From Euonymus europaeus (lineage: Eukaryota; Streptophyta; Magnoliopsida; Celastrales; Celastraceae), in the NCBI GenBank assembly GCA_963580455.1, contig OY756964.1:20248001-20312000 (forward strand): a stretch of DNA of 64,000 nucleotides. The letters run 5' to 3'. The notes below the pieces were generated by a model that saw only the letters and a list, made by a program, of their open reading frames with translations, searched no databases and was not told the DNA's origin. Position 1 is the first letter of the stretch. Every line of letters starts with the position of its first letter. The position numbers and the translations under genes were made by a program. Shown in pieces: positions 10,497 to 22,822 of this stretch.

Positions 10497-11194
10497 GTAA
10501 GTGGACTAGATATTTTCTGGGAAAATCTTCTCCTCCTTGACACATGTTTTCTCTCGTTTTTTAATTTTTATTGCTTTAATCTTTGCAAAACTGGAGTTAT
10601 AGCTGTACAGACTTTGAATCATTCTTGTTGATGGGTAGTGATCAGTTCACAATAGAAAATAAATGATACAGTTCCATAATATGAGAGGATGGACCAAAAA
10701 AACTGCAATGTTCTCGAGTTCTGGGATTGATTTATAAAATACAGAGTATGTAAAATATGTAATTTATGTTTGATTGTTCTATGAGTGGATTCTCTCATAG
10801 CAAAAACCTAACTTCGTCGTTAGAGTGAAAGAATGAGACGATTATTAATCGTCAGGGTAAACTAGTCTTCTAATCATACACGAATAGATCAATTTACAGA
10901 CGAAAATTATTAACTGATCAGATGTAGAACAATCTGGGATCGCAACTGAGGAGTACCTGAGAAACGCGAGCCCAGATAAGTCGCTTGATAGTGTATCTCT
11001 TGTGAATGAAAGTACGAAAATAGCCTCATCCAATTGTAAATTCCAAAAATTCCCACTCTGTTTTGAGTTCCTCTGTTTGTCCGCTGACTCCTGCTCTAAT
11101 GGGTGTCTGCAACCCCCCCTTTTTTTTTTTTTTAACCCCCGTTTGATCTAGAAATCTTCCGTGTTGGTTTGTTCTAAATTATAGGAATAAAGAT

Positions 11195-12843
11195 ATGGTT
11201 TTTGTGGCATTTCCTAGCTCTGGCGCAATCTCTGGATACCCAGATCACAACTATCCAAAAAGACCGTGCGGGCATCGCAGTCTTAGGTTCTTCCTCAAGT
11301 TGAAATCTGTCTCAAAGATCAATAGTAGCATGGAGTCTTCCTACAACACTTTTAAAGAAAGGAGAGTGTATGTTTCTGTCAGACATTTTTTCTTACACCT
11401 TGCTTGCACAAGTTAAAACTGACCTGCAAGTTGTGTAGGTGTGAGTTCTTTGATTTTCATAAGCAGGTCATCCCATACAGAAAGGCATGGGCATGGCAGA
11501 AATCCATCGTCGAAGAGAAGAAACAGCTGATACAAAGGAATGAAGAATGTCTGGATACGCTGATCATACTACAACACAGTCCAGTGTATACAATGGGGAC
11601 TGAAAGTTCTTTGGAGTACTTGAATTTCGACTTAAATGATGCCCCATATGATGTTTATAGAACCGAACGCGGTGGGAAGGTGACCTATCATGGGCCTGGC
11701 CAGGTATTTTGGTTTGTCATTATTGATATAATTACAGTTCTGCAAAAAGAACCATGCTCTTGTCATATGAATATTAATCTCCAGTTAGGCAGTGAGAGTT
11801 GTTGATGGATTTACAAACATTGGAGATTCATATAGGGAGAAAATAATGTTTTGAATGAAGTCTATAAGGTATAATTGAACTTGAGAAAGCATTTTCTAGT
11901 AACTCAGTTGATTCTGGAGCATTTTTCAGCTTGTGATACTCTCTCTGATTATTATGCTTTGTTGCTCTACAGCTGGTCATGTACCCGATTATCAATCTGC
12001 GTAATCACAAGATGGATCTTCACTGGTACCTCAGGGCACTGGAGGAGGTGGTCATTCGTGTTCTTTCCAGGACATTTTCTATCAAGGCTTCAAGAGTTGA
12101 GGGTTTAACTGGCGTATGGGTTGGTATGCTTCATTGCAGTTGCTTGCCTGTTTAATACTTTCCAATTTCCATATTAATCTGCCACTCTACGCAATGTACA
12201 CTTTTGAGCTTGTACAAATAGCTCCAGCCTACTCAGTTATCGTTACTGGTGAAGCTTTGAGCGCTTGTGTAAACATGCTTAAGTCTAGGATTGACTTATC
12301 TTGTTCATCCTTAAGAATCCAGTCTGTCCTAAGAATCCATGTATAATTTTTTCATGCCCTCATTACTGAGTTAAAAGTAAGAAGAGATGTTTGCTTAGTT
12401 TGTCAAATTATAATTGCCAAAGACTCTGCAGCCTTATTCTGTATGAGATGTTGTTCCTTTTTTTCTTTTTTTTTGTGGTGGGTGGTTGGGGGCGGTGGGG
12501 GATTTTGACCTTACTAATTGTCATTTCCCTGTTTTCTAAATTTATGATAGGAGATCAGAAAATCGCAGCAATGGGGATACGAGTATCTCGGTGGATAACA
12601 TATCATGGCTTAGCGCTGAACGTGTGTGTGGATCTAGCACCATATCATCAGATAATTCCATGTGGGATACGAGACCGTCGGGTTGGAAGCATCAATGGGT
12701 TATTTGAAGAATCTCAAACAATTATAGATCTTTCTGATAGCCAGCTGATTGATATTAGTCAGAAATCCCTTGTCAATGAGTTCTCTGAAGTTTTTCAGCT
12801 TAATATGGAATATAAAACCTTTTCCATTCCTAACGCTTTGTAA
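11195..12843 (+). CDS. LIP2P: Octanoyltransferase (lipoyl synthesis, LipB family), four exons
   Basis: Exons 11195-11365, 11431-11703, 11973-12123 and 12551-12843 join in frame to 295 residues with GT-AG introns. The enzyme moves octanoyl from acyl carrier protein to lipoyl domains, the first step of protein lipoylation. Family marks are all present: [12 protein letters not shown] (137-148), [20 protein letters not shown] with catalytic Lys202, and IIPCGIRD with catalytic Cys236. The Lys-Cys spacing of 34 matches bacterial LipB. The first about 57 residues are Ser/Lys/Arg-rich with few acids and look like a transit peptide. Together with overall resemblance to Arabidopsis LIP2p this points to the plastid, though a mitochondrial form cannot be excluded. 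The first coding exon and its acceptor (TGCAAG before 11431) are the least certain part. Confidence 0.88.
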
Positions 12844-13588
12844 TCAAGTAAGATAATATCTGGTTATCTCAGCTCAACAATTTTTTCTTTTGTTCATACG
12901 TTCTATCAGATCATTTGAATAGAGGTTTGGGTTTGCAGCTGTTTTTCATAAGATTATGGATGTGTAATTTGATTCATTCTCAAGGTATAGCATTTTTCTA
13001 GGCCTCTGTAGGCCATGATGAGTGCAAGAGGAGGGTTAGTCCTAAGCCATATATCTGGTGCAAATCTACTGCTGCATGAGATATTATTATTATTAACAGA
13101 GATGTGTAGGGAACCAGATAAAAGAACGAACCATACTGAAGAGATTCCAGTACCTCATACTGGTTTAGAGACTGCTGGCAAAAATGTTCTCTGGGAACAA
13201 TCTACCTGAGAAAATACTACGAGTTCAATTGCTGTCATACATAACAAGTAACCCAATGAACTACAGTCTCTACAGAAGATGCCATGTGAGTTGAAAATGC
13301 TCGGTTGCATTCAAAATTGAGGTCCACCATGTATGACATAGATGACATTGGACGAGAACTCAAACCAACCATCCTACAAAGCAAAAAAAAAAATTGCTTG
13401 ATCAATCACTTTAGGATTATAAAAAAAAAAATCGTGAATAGTCTATTGAAGTTACCTAAGTGAATGTGTAGTCTTGAAATGAAATCCTGACTTCACATTG
13501 ACATATTTTGTTGAGATGGAGAAGTTAAAACTTGAGGAGAAACTTCATTATTGCACGACTTTTTTGCTTGCAAAGTTGAGACATCATC
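12844..13588. other. 3' side of the octanoyltransferase gene
   Basis: It probably holds the 3' UTR and then intergenic DNA. A short open stretch at 13015-13209 has no recognisable domain. The phrase CATCCTACAAAGCAAA occurs at about 13371 and again at about 13584, suggesting a small duplication at the end of the neighbouring FAR1-like relic. Confidence 0.4.
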
Positions 13589-15700
13589 CTACAAAGCAAA
13601 ATGAATATTTATTATAAGGTAGCTGATTTTTTTTTCAATCAAAATGGTAAATGCATATGTTACCTTTTTCATCGAAGGAGGCTTTTTCCTTTTGCCTTGG
13701 AGTTTCTCAATTGACGATTTCAGTATTTTTGTATGTCTTTGACCTACTCGCTTCTTGAGGCCTTTCATGCTTTCCATTGCATTGTCAACATTTTGAGTTA
13801 CATGATGTTCTTTTGTGATTTCATTTGACATTGCGAAATCACAAATCTTCTTACTACATTCAGAAATCATCATGTCCATATACTTACGAGTAATCACATT
13901 TTTTTAAGCTTGGCATGTCATCCTTAGAAGTTGGGATTGACTCCTTGCAACCCATTGATTAGCATCTTCGTCGACATTGTTCTTTTCTTCAAGAAGCAAA
14001 TCTTTTGTTGTCCTTGTCCATCTACTAAGTACATATTTCTCAGGAATTTCCATCAAATCATGTCGACATAAAATTTTGATAGCATGACAACATAAAATTC
14101 CCTCTGATTCAAATTTAAAACAATGCAATTGATTAAATGGTTTTTCGGGAGCCAAACCACCTCATAGTCATCTTTCTTTGAACCATGAAAGCCAACAATA
14201 TAAGAACAAATATTTTCATTCTCATATTGTCTTTAATATAATACTTGATGCAAGACCATACTCTTTCTTAAAAAGATCAAAAAAATTTGGTGTGTACCTC
14301 TTAGATGCATCCTCCAATAAATTGGATTTATCATAGCCCAAAGGCAGAAATGTTTGCCTAGAACGAAACTTAGATGTCAATTCGTTTTCTCTCTTCTGCT
14401 CCACCACTTGATCAAATCGTTTGAAAAAATCTTATATATTCTACTTGCACTGCAAACGAGCTTTGAAGCCACTATTCAAACTCTTGCTAATTTGAGTGGT
14501 TTGAATTCGAAATGTAAGCTTATGCTTCATAAAACAAGCAGCCCATTTCTCCTTCGTATTGTATGTTTGTTTCAATCAAGTGTTGTATTGCAAACTTTTT
14601 TCTTCTACCATTTTCTACCAACAAATTTCAAATTCATCTTCATCCATAGAAGCATAAATGCACCTCGAAAAATCCTGCAAAATTCTAGAACCATTCTTCA
14701 TGTAACCTGCTAAATGTTTGATAGCATTTTGCATCAAGTGCTATGTGCACAATCTTTGATGAGTATCTGGTAGCTCTACAACTAAAGCATTGGCCATAGC
14801 CGCATCTTGATATGTGAAAATCGTCTGTTTTTTACCTACATGTACATTCACAAAGGTTTCAAAAAGCCACCTAAATGACTCTGTGGTCTCATCATACATC
14901 AATGCAGCACCAAAAATCAAAATTTGTTTATAATGATTAAGACCTGTAAAAACACCAAGAGGTCTCAACTCTTTATTACTGTCATACGCAGTATCAAAAC
15001 TAACTACCTCTCCAAAAGTCTTGTAATCAACAAGCATCTGAGCATCAACCCAAAAGATATTGGTAACTAATTCTTCGCTTTCATATTACTCCGAGTGGTA
15101 AAATGTAAGATCCTTCAATCTTTGTCGTTCAAAGTAACTCATAATGCTTCCAAGCTCACCATATTTCATATTTTTCTCCCTTCTATTTCGTAGGTATGTT
15201 TTTTGGTCTTCCCTTAACATACCCAAGATTGTCTCCTCCATCTGCTTCTTTGATTAGTAGCTCATATGTATCCCTAGGAGTTATTCCTACATCATGTGCC
15301 AAGTCTATAGCAAAAGCTTGAGTTGAACCCACTTTTCTATATGATTTTAACATTTGACAAGTTTCTTTAGGCTCAACATCATGATTACGCTCTCCAAAAA
15401 AAAACCCGCATATTTTCCACTTTCTCACTCTAAAATCAAATTCAATTTAACATTGCAATTAGTTCTTACCTCCCACCGATGATTAACAACACTCTTGGCC
15501 CATTTATCCTCTTCTCGAACACCTTGCTCGTTGCACACAAACATAGAACTTGTGATTACCCCGTTCTTATTTTTATTGCTATAAAGTTTTCTCACACCAA
15601 ATTCAATCACTTTTCCAATACTCGTACCAAAGTTGTCATGCCTCATCTAAAGTGTCGAACTTCATACCAATTTTCGAAGAATCTTTCAATAGTTCGTTGA
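13589..15700 (-). pseudogene. FAR1-related / MULE transposase-like pseudogene
   Basis: Fragments on the minus strand follow the order of a FAR1-related (FRS) protein. A FAR1 DNA-binding region (15646-15425, GVRKLYSNKNKNG...EDKWAKSVVNHRWEV) is continued at 15428-15183. The MULE transposase core is at 15037-14741 (YKTFGEVVSFDTAYDSNKE, RWLFETFVNVHVGKKQTIFT). A middle piece is at 14407-14222, a SWIM zinc-finger region at 14155-13904 (FESEGILCCHAIKILCRH), and a basic C-terminal piece at 13897-13589. The pieces lie in different frames with stops between them. The first CxC of the SWIM motif is incomplete. FRS proteins are domesticated Mutator-like transposases acting as transcription regulators; I cannot tell whether this is a dead FRS gene or a transposon remnant. 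Confidence 0.82.
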
Positions 15701-16204
15701 GATTAACGCTACAGCCATCCATGCACTAAAGAGGGAAAAAAATTGGTATTAATTAAATAAATTTCATTATACAGTTAAATAATTTTAAGAGGTAAGAGAT
15801 TGTAAAAACCTTGAATTGTAGGAAAATTGATCCCCAACTTGCAAATATTGACTGTCAAATTTTTCTCTCCAATTCCACACACAAATTTGTAGAATATTAG
15901 AGTAGAATATGAAAAGAAAATGATAAATGTAACATAGAGGGAATAGAAAAAGGATTGAGAAGCGGAGTAATTATAAAATGGAGGAAGAATTTCATTTGAG
16001 GGGCGGGACAATCAACAATGAAAAGTTATAAATAAAAAAGCAATGTATATTGACATTCATGCCCTTAAAAATATAGATTAATCAAACGGTTGATCGCACG
16101 CCCCATAAATAATAATAAACTATTTAAGGAATCAATCTCCATGACAGACAGGACCCACCACTAAATAAAGCTACGGTCTACCAACCCCCAAATTCCAATC
16201 TCAC

Positions 16205-16212
16205 TATAAATA
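16205..16212 (+). promoter_or_regulatory. TATA box of the AOS gene
   Basis: TATAAATA lies 92 bases upstream of the AOS start codon, a usual distance for a plant promoter with a leader of roughly 60 bases. Confidence 0.7.
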
Positions 16213-16296
16213 AAGGAAACCCCACACCTTGACCAATAATCCAATCCTAGGAATACTGTGCCTCCCTCCCTTCAGCAAACCTTGTATTGCTCATCA

Positions 16297-17868
16297 ATGG
16301 CTGCCTCTTCTTCTCTGTCTGCTTTCCCTCCTCTGCAATTTCACACCCAATCCAATGGAAGTTTACCATCTAAGTTTTCCAACTGTTGTTTCTCTGTTCG
16401 TCCGATCTATGCCTCAGTGTCCCCCGATAAGTCACCTTCCACGGTGGTTCCCCCAAAATACGACAAACTCCAGGTCCGCCAAGTCCCGGGAAGCTATGGC
16501 CTTCCTGTTATCGGTCCAATCAAAGATAGAAATGATTACTTCTACAATCAGGGTCGGATCGAGTTCTTCAAGTCCCGGATCCAGAAGTACAATTCCACCG
16601 TCTTCAGAGTCAACATGCCACCTGGTCCCTTCATAGCTAAGGATCCACACGTCATCGCTTTGCTGGACGGCAAGAGTTTTCCCGTTCTCTTCGACAATAC
16701 GAAAGTTGAGAAGAAGGACGTCTTCACTGGCACTTACATGCCTTCAACTGACCTCACCGGCGGCTACCGTATCCTATCCTATCTCGACCCGTCAGAGCCG
16801 AACCATGCCAAGCTCAAAAATATCATTTTCTCGCTTCTAAAGTCTCGGCGCGACCACGTTATTCCCAAGTTCCAATCGAGCTTCGCAGAGCTCTTTGAGA
16901 CTCTGGAGAAGGATCTCGCCGACAAAGGCAAAGCCGATTACAACGACCCTAACGATCAAGCCTCCTTCAACTTTTTGGCTCGGGCCCTCTTCGGCGCGAA
17001 TCCACCTGACACTAAACTGGGGCGTGATGGACCCAAACTGATTGGTAAGTGGGTTCTGTTTCAACTCGGTCCAGTATTGACTCTTGGGCTCCCGAAATTT
17101 GTTGAAGAAACGACGATCCACTCCCAGCGCCTCCCTCCGGCTCTCATCAAAGCTGACTACCAGCGACTCTACGATTTCTTCTATGAATCGGCGGCGTCCA
17201 CTCTCTCGGAGGCCGCAAATTTGGGCATCTCGCGAGAAGAAGCCTGCCACAACATTCTGTTCTCCACATGCTTCAATTCTTTCGGTGGCTTTAAGATCCT
17301 CTTCCCCACTATAATGAAGTGGATTGGACGGGCCGGGGTTAAACTCCATACTCAATTAGCCCAAGAGATCCGATCAGCCATAAAATCCAGTGGTGGCTTC
17401 GCCACGATGGCGGCCATGGAACAGATGCCGTTGATGAAATCAGTGGTTTACGAAGCTTTCCGCATCGAGCCGCCCGTGCCGACACAATACGGCAGGGCGA
17501 AGAAAGACTTGATAATCGAAAGCCATGACGCTGCTTTTGAGATCAAAGAAGGTGAGATGTTATTTGGGTTCCAACCGTTCGCCACCAAGGACCCGAACAT
17601 ATTTGATAGACCCGAGGAGTTCGTGGCGGATCGGTTTATTGGGGAGGGAGAGAAGTTGTTGAAGCACGTGCTGTGGTCCAATGGGCCGGAGACAGAGAGC
17701 CCAACAGTGAATGATAAACAATGTGCAGGGAAAGATTTCACAGTGCTGGCTGCAAGGTTGCTCGTGGTGGAGCTGTTTCGCCGTTACGATTCATTCTCAA
17801 TCGATGTCGGTAAGTCGGCGTTAGGAGTTGCCGTTACTGTAACGTCTTTAAAGAGAGCAAGCTTTTGA
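16297..17868 (+). CDS. AOS: Allene oxide synthase (CYP74A), plastid, intronless
   Basis: The 523-residue enzyme dehydrates 13-hydroperoxy-linolenic acid to an allene oxide, the committed step to jasmonates in the plastid. The frame is open upstream to 16258 without an ATG, so the start is the ATG at 16297 (MAASSSLSAFPPLQF), giving a Ser-rich transit peptide of about 30-40 residues. CYP74 marks: VPGSYGLPVIGPIKDR, NMPPGPFIAKDP, LTGGYRILSYLDPSEPNHAK, the I-helix motif FNSFGGFKILFP (326 on, with Asn327 instead of the usual P450 acid/threonine pair), YGRAKKDLIIESHDAAFEIK, and the haem-binding segment NDKQCAGKDF with Cys476. Length and lack of introns fit the family. No broken feature was seen, so it should be functional. 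Hydroperoxide lyase (CYP74B) is less likely because overall sequence follows AOS. Confidence 0.97.
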   Translation: MAASSSLSAFPPLQFHTQSNGSLPSKFSNCCFSVRPIYASVSPDKSPSTVVPPKYDKLQVRQVPGSYGLPVIGPIKDRNDYFYNQGRIEFFKSRIQKYNSTVFRVNMPPGPFIAKDPHVIALLDGKSFPVLFDNTKVEKKDVFTGTYMPSTDLTGGYRILSYLDPSEPNHAKLKNIIFSLLKSRRDHVIPKFQSSFAELFETLEKDLADKGKADYNDPNDQASFNFLARALFGANPPDTKLGRDGPKLIGKWVLFQLGPVLTLGLPKFVEETTIHSQRLPPALIKADYQRLYDFFYESAASTLSEAANLGISREEACHNILFSTCFNSFGGFKILFPTIMKWIGRAGVKLHTQLAQEIRSAIKSSGGFATMAAMEQMPLMKSVVYEAFRIEPPVPTQYGRAKKDLIIESHDAAFEIKEGEMLFGFQPFATKDPNIFDRPEEFVADRFIGEGEKLLKHVLWSNGPETESPTVNDKQCAGKDFTVLAARLLVVELFRRYDSFSIDVGKSALGVAVTVTSLKRASF

Positions 17869-18010
17869 ATGTAGTGAATGTCTATATCGTTCTTAATTTG
17901 GTTAGTTATGATTGGATGTGTATATATATATAAATATATATATTTCCAATCGAAGGTTCTGCAATAATAATGAGCGTGGCGTCTCAAGAAATGACATTAG
18001 AGAAGCCCCT

Positions 18011-19065
18011 TCCGTTTGGAGCCCGGATAAGAGTTTCGTATAGTATAAAATTATTTTTTAATAATTTTATACGGTGTTTGAACATTTTTAAAAGGTGTTT
18101 GAACATTTTTAAAAGAATTTAGTATTATAATTTTATGTAAAGGAGTTTCTTATACATTTTAGGTGATATAATATTAAAATAACTCCAACACGTTTTTATT
18201 TTATACAGGGGGCTTACTATAAAAGAAAACATGTCAAATAAAAAAACAATCCTCATTCTTAGTATATATATTGTAAAAGAAAAATTAGAGCCTAGAACGA
18301 TAACAACACTAGTGTAGGTGATCCCCTCTCTTCATCCTTCTTTGATTTTATTGTTTTTATCTTTAATTAAACACCTAATTTATTTTTTCATTCTAATTCT
18401 TAGCTAAAAGAGAGAGAAAAAGAGGTAATTTTTTTATTATTAAAAGTTTTTTTAGTTGCGCAAATACGAATCATGATATTTGCTACAAATCAATGTCACA
18501 TTACAACTATTTTGAGGCTCTGAATGATGGAGTGAAGATGACCATTGTTGAGAGACTATTTGACTAGTAATATTCTATTCTTATGCTTAAGACAATATAT
18601 CATAGACTTATTGTGCTATTATAAGCACCATGATAGTTTTTATTTGTGATGCTATTATGTTATGATATACTTGAATATCATCTATTTTGGATATTTGTTT
18701 GCATTGATCAGCTTTATACGTATTAGAATTATAGATTATTTGGAACGATTTTATGTAAGGAAGAAATTTAGTAATTTTTTTATCATTAGATTATCGTAGA
18801 AATATTATTAAAAATAAAATAATTAAGAAGGTTATTGTTTTAGTTGGGGATAATTTAGACGTATTATCATAAATACTATACTATGACTGTCCTTTTGTTT
18901 AACAATAAAAATAAACAATGTATTGTATAAGAAATATACCATATAAGTTTAATATCATACTTTTTCCAAACACCGAATAATATTAAATTATACAATACTT
19001 ATACAATGATTAACTTATATGTTGGATAATAATATTATAATATCATATACGATGTGCCAAACAGA
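18011..19065. mobile_element. Possible AT-rich TIR element
   Basis: The left edge (CCGTTTGGAGCCCGGATA...CGTATAGTATAAAA) and the right edge (TATCATATACGATGTGCCAAAC) are partly inverted copies, sharing GTTTGG, CGTATA and a TATxATAAT stretch. The interior is AT-rich and non-coding. I could not define a target-site duplication, so the limits are approximate. Confidence 0.35.
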
Positions 19066-19084
19066 GCTTTAGAGTAACAACAAT

Positions 19085-19480
19085 GATATCATTTTGTTGG
19101 GTTGACAAATTCATATTTTAGGTCCTACTACTATTATACAAAATTTAAATCACACATATCTCTCAATACAATCACATCAGTAAAATACGTTTTTCAATAC
19201 AGTCAAATCAGCAAAACACAAATCTCAAAACATATTTTTTCTCTCAATTTTAGTCAAGCCAACCATTTGCCTATCCTCTATATTATTCCTATCAAATTTA
19301 CATCAAAATCAAGATTGAGTCATATTTTTATTACAAAAAGTCAATACACATCACCAAAACACATTTCAATACAACCACATCAACAAAACATGTCTCTCAA
19401 TATAATCACATCAACAAAAACACACATTTCTATACAATTTGTCGGCTCAACAAAATGCAACCATTGTGATTGCTCTTAGC
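19085..19480 (-). repeat. Dispersed MITE-like repeat, family copy 1
   Basis: It contains several loose repeats of TCTCAATACAATCACATCA and AACAAAACAC. The reverse complement matches 31559-31860 (GATGTATTTTGTTGATATGG) and more weakly 59800-60060. The three copies share the same internal subrepeats, so they form one family. No protein is encoded. Confidence 0.6.
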
Positions 19481-19880
19481 CTGATGGTAGAAAGATACTT
19501 TCACACTCTCACCGCATATGTGGATTGTAATTAAGGATAGCAACACTCTATTTAATTTGGATAATTAATTTGTCAGATTCATATTAAATCAAGTTTAAAC
19601 ATAAGTTATATGTTTAAAATCTTGATCCAAATATACAAATATTTTTTTGATTAAAATTGGGTTCACACAAAAATTTTGTCCAATTTAGATGTCTAGATCC
19701 TTACTCGGATTTGATCATTGTCTGATTTATTTGTTCGAATATAAACCAACTTGAATATGGTCAATTGAGTAAATCTAAAAATTCAAACAAATACGGATTT
19801 GGAAAAATATTTCGTACACTTATGTTGTCCGACCCATAATTGATTTTGGTTTGCCACCCCTTGTTGTAAATCACAATTCC

Positions 19881-20400
19881 GCCTCACATTCAAGGTATTG
19901 TTCGCTTTTGATTGTCCAATTTTCATGGATACATCAAACTCGGATGACTTTATTCTTCTTGGGTTATCTCATTTAATGATACTTAAGCCCAGGAAAATGC
20001 ATCTTGGTGTGATTAGGGACATAATTTTTTTAATAAACCTACATCACTTGACTTGTTCAAGTGATGTGAGACTTTCAATTCATAACACTTTTGCGCACTT
20101 GTGGGCTGGATTATGTCAGACTCAACAAATGGATAAGTAGATGTCGTTACGATATCATGTTATAAATTTCAAGTTCACTCACATCCAAGATATTGTTCAC
20201 TTCATATTGTCTGATTTTCGTAAATACATCGAGCCCGCATGACCTTTTTTTTATGTATCCTCTCACTTTTACAATTTATGATACTTAAATCCAAAAAAAA
20301 TGCATCTTAGTGTGATAGGGACATGGGTTTCTTAATAAACCCACATCACTTTAGTTTTTCAAAGGGATGTGAGAGTACAACAATTCATAACACCCTTGCT
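19881..20400 (+). repeat. Two diverged tandem copies of a ~280-bp repeat
   Basis: Both copies contain, in order: CTCACATxCAAGxTATTGTTC, CATGACCTTT or GATGACTTTA, AAAATGCATCTTxGTGTGAT, AATAAACCxACATCACTT and GATGTGAGA followed by ATTCATAACAC. The first runs from about 19881, the second from about 20168. Divergence of perhaps a fifth suggests an old duplication. Confidence 0.7.
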
Positions 20401-20774
20401 AGTTGTAATTTGTATCTTAAGTACCGCTCTCTTTGATTAGCGAACACCAGTTTCTCAAATATAAAGTTGGAGCCATTCAAGATGCATGTGTGAAATTATG
20501 GGGAAAACATTTGGAAATTGCTTAGGGCAAAAGGGTTCAAAATTGGGTCAACGATTTTGATTTTGACTAGTCCTAAACCAGACATTTTTAAACGAGTTTA
20601 ATTTATAATCTCAACGATTATGGTGAAAATGAGTTTGATTTATATTTGTGAAATTAAGGTGAAACGATTTGAAAATTGTTTAGGGTCAAAGGGTTGAAAA
20701 TTAGTTCAATGAATTTGATTTTTGACTTGTACTAAATCAGATTCTAAAACGAGTTTGGTTTGTGATGCATGAAA

Positions 20775-21276
20775 CAATGTTTTCAAACCCGAACCGGCCA
20801 AGGAACCTGTGTCATCACCGGTTCCCGGTCTGACCGGTCCGACCAGTTGAACCGGTCGGTTCTGTAGAATATTATATAATTATAAAGATGATTGCGAAAT
20901 AAAAATGGAAATTTCTATTTTATCAAATTTACCTTATATAATTTACCTTATATAATTACAAATTCCTATTTTGTCACAATAAATATTGAGGTTTAATTTC
21001 GAAATCGAAAATGGAAACAAAATCAAGAAGATTATATTTTATCTCATTAAAGTCAAAGAAGGAGATGATTTCCTATTTTATGAAGAGAAAAATAAGGAAT
21101 CTAAGATCCTAAACATAATTTCACACATTAATAATTAATAAGTATCATTTATTATAATTTATTACAACAAAAATTATTTATTATAATTTATTATAACAAA
21201 ACCGGTTTTAACCGATTTTATGTAGACAATCGGACCGGACTGGCAGCCGGGTGCCAGTCCGAGTCTTACAACATTG
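20775..21276. mobile_element. hAT-type MITE, 502 bp, with exact 8-bp target duplication
   Basis: The ends are CAATGTTTTCAAACCCGAAC and its rough inverse GAGTCTTACAACATTG. The 8-mer GCATGAAA flanks both sides (20767-20774 and 21277-21284). Subterminal ACCGGTTC/CCGGTCCG blocks lie in opposite orientation near each end. The termini match the larger element at 8901-10231, so both belong to one family. Confidence 0.85.
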
Positions 21277-21284
21277 GCATGAAA

Positions 21285-21800
21285 CTGCACGAAACCTTAT
21301 AAAGTCGATTGCTTGTGGGTTTACAGTGAAGCAAGAATTTACGAATAAAAAACATAAATTGAGGAGAATTTGGTTAGTGAAAAATTTGTAGGAGAAGGTG
21401 AAAGGTTGACATAGTTTAGGGGTAGTGCTTACGAAAATTTTTAGGGCATTTTAGACTTGGGAATTATAATTTTTGTATTAACCCAAATATACGTGACATG
21501 TTTCGTACGCAAATGATATGAAAAAATTAAAATTTTAAAAAATAAAATATTTTATTTGAAAAACTCACAGGACAATTTTTTTTCTTAAACGAAATTTTAA
21601 AACACTTATCTCTTAAAATATATATTAGGTTTCGAAAAAATTTTGTATCCATAATCAGCAAGTAAAGATCTATCCAACAAGATTCATCATCAATAAGTTT
21701 TATTCATTCTTAATTACATTGTTTTTAATTACATTATTTTTTTTGTACTAATATGTGGACTTCGTAGGTTCCATTATTTATTTATGGGTATCGATATGAG
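21285..21800. other. Intergenic, AT-rich
   Basis: No gene or clear element end was seen. The AT-rich part from about 21500 leads into the inverted 82-bp array and probably belongs to the same repeat. Confidence 0.5.
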
Positions 21801-22045
21801 CTCGTATATCAGATTTTCATGCGGTAACATAAACAATAAGTACTAATCCCTAAGGGGAACGAACTCGTTAAACCTTAATAGGTCGTGCATCGGATTTACA
21901 TGTTGTAACCTAAACAATAAGTGTTATAAACCTCAAGGAGAACGGATTCGTTAAACCTTAACAAGCTCGTGTATCGGATTTCCAAGTTGTAACATAAAAA
22001 ACTCAGATTCGTTAAACCCCGATGAAATCGCTACAAAATCTTAAA
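21801..22045 (-). repeat. 82-bp telobox array (copy B, inverted)
   Basis: Three units start (plus-strand reading) CTCGTATATC at 21801, GTCGTGCATC at 21882 and CTCGTGTATC at 21966, spaced 81 and 84 bp. They carry GTTAAACCTTAA- and AACATAAACAATAAGT-like blocks, the reverse complement of arrays A and C. The last unit is broken. The ~80-bp module at 22225-22330 follows in the same orientation as in copy A, so array and module have opposite relative orientations in the two loci. Confidence 0.8.
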
Positions 22046-22822
22046 TGTCCCAAGTGTTAAACCGTAGGGTCTTAACTACTATACCTTAAAGGGTTCGGGT
22101 ACCCTATATATATATATTTTACTATCATAGTATAATAAAATTTCAGCCGAATAGACAGTTTACACATCATATATATGAGTTACAATGTTTTTAAAAACAA
22201 TTTAATTGAAAAAACGCAATAAAAACGATCGACAATGACTTTTATTAGAAATATTTTTACGCGCTGAGTTCGAATATGTAATTTTTTTTCGAAATCTAAC
22301 ATGTATTTTGAGAGATAAAACGTTTTAAAATTTCATTTATGAAAAAATTAATATTAATAACTGATTTTTGAAAAAGTCTAAAATGACTCACCAACATGGA
22401 GTGTCATGTAGACTTGGGTTGAGTTTGACTAATAAAAGTTGGGTTCTATAATATTTTTGTTATAATTTATAGACTAAATTTATATCAAATTTTCGATTTT
22501 AATGATAAACTTTGAAATTAAAAATATAATTACATATAAGTTATTTTTTCAAACAAATAAATAAATTTAGTCCTGAGCTTGTACCCTCCCACAAAGCATA
22601 CGATCGCCACTGGAAAAAGCAAGAGATAAAGAGGAAAATAAGGATGACAGGGGCTATTGTGAAAAACTTCAACAGCTCAGCTGTAATTTTAGTACATCAT
22701 TTAACATATATATTTTGATTGTATCTATGAATTTAATCATATTTTTTCCTAAGAAAGTTAAATTCAACATAAAAAAGATATGATAATTTTGAACCGTTGG
22801 ATATAAAAAAAATATGCTGAGT
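22046..22822. other. Flank of array B with shared module
   Basis: At 22225-22330 the module shared with 8162-8245 recurs (TTTTACGCGCTGAGTTCGAA, then ATGTATTTTGAGAGATAAAA). The rest is AT-rich without coding sense. Confidence 0.5.

Noticed and set aside
10281..10631. Plus-strand open frame of 116 codons
   Set aside because: It spans the likely leader exon and intron of the octanoyltransferase gene and has no domain.
13589..15700. Functional FRS gene with several introns
   Set aside because: Fragment joints lack consistent splice sites and the frames are interrupted within conserved domains.
16837..17355. Minus-strand open frame of 172 codons inside AOS
   Set aside because: It is the shadow of the well-supported AOS coding frame.
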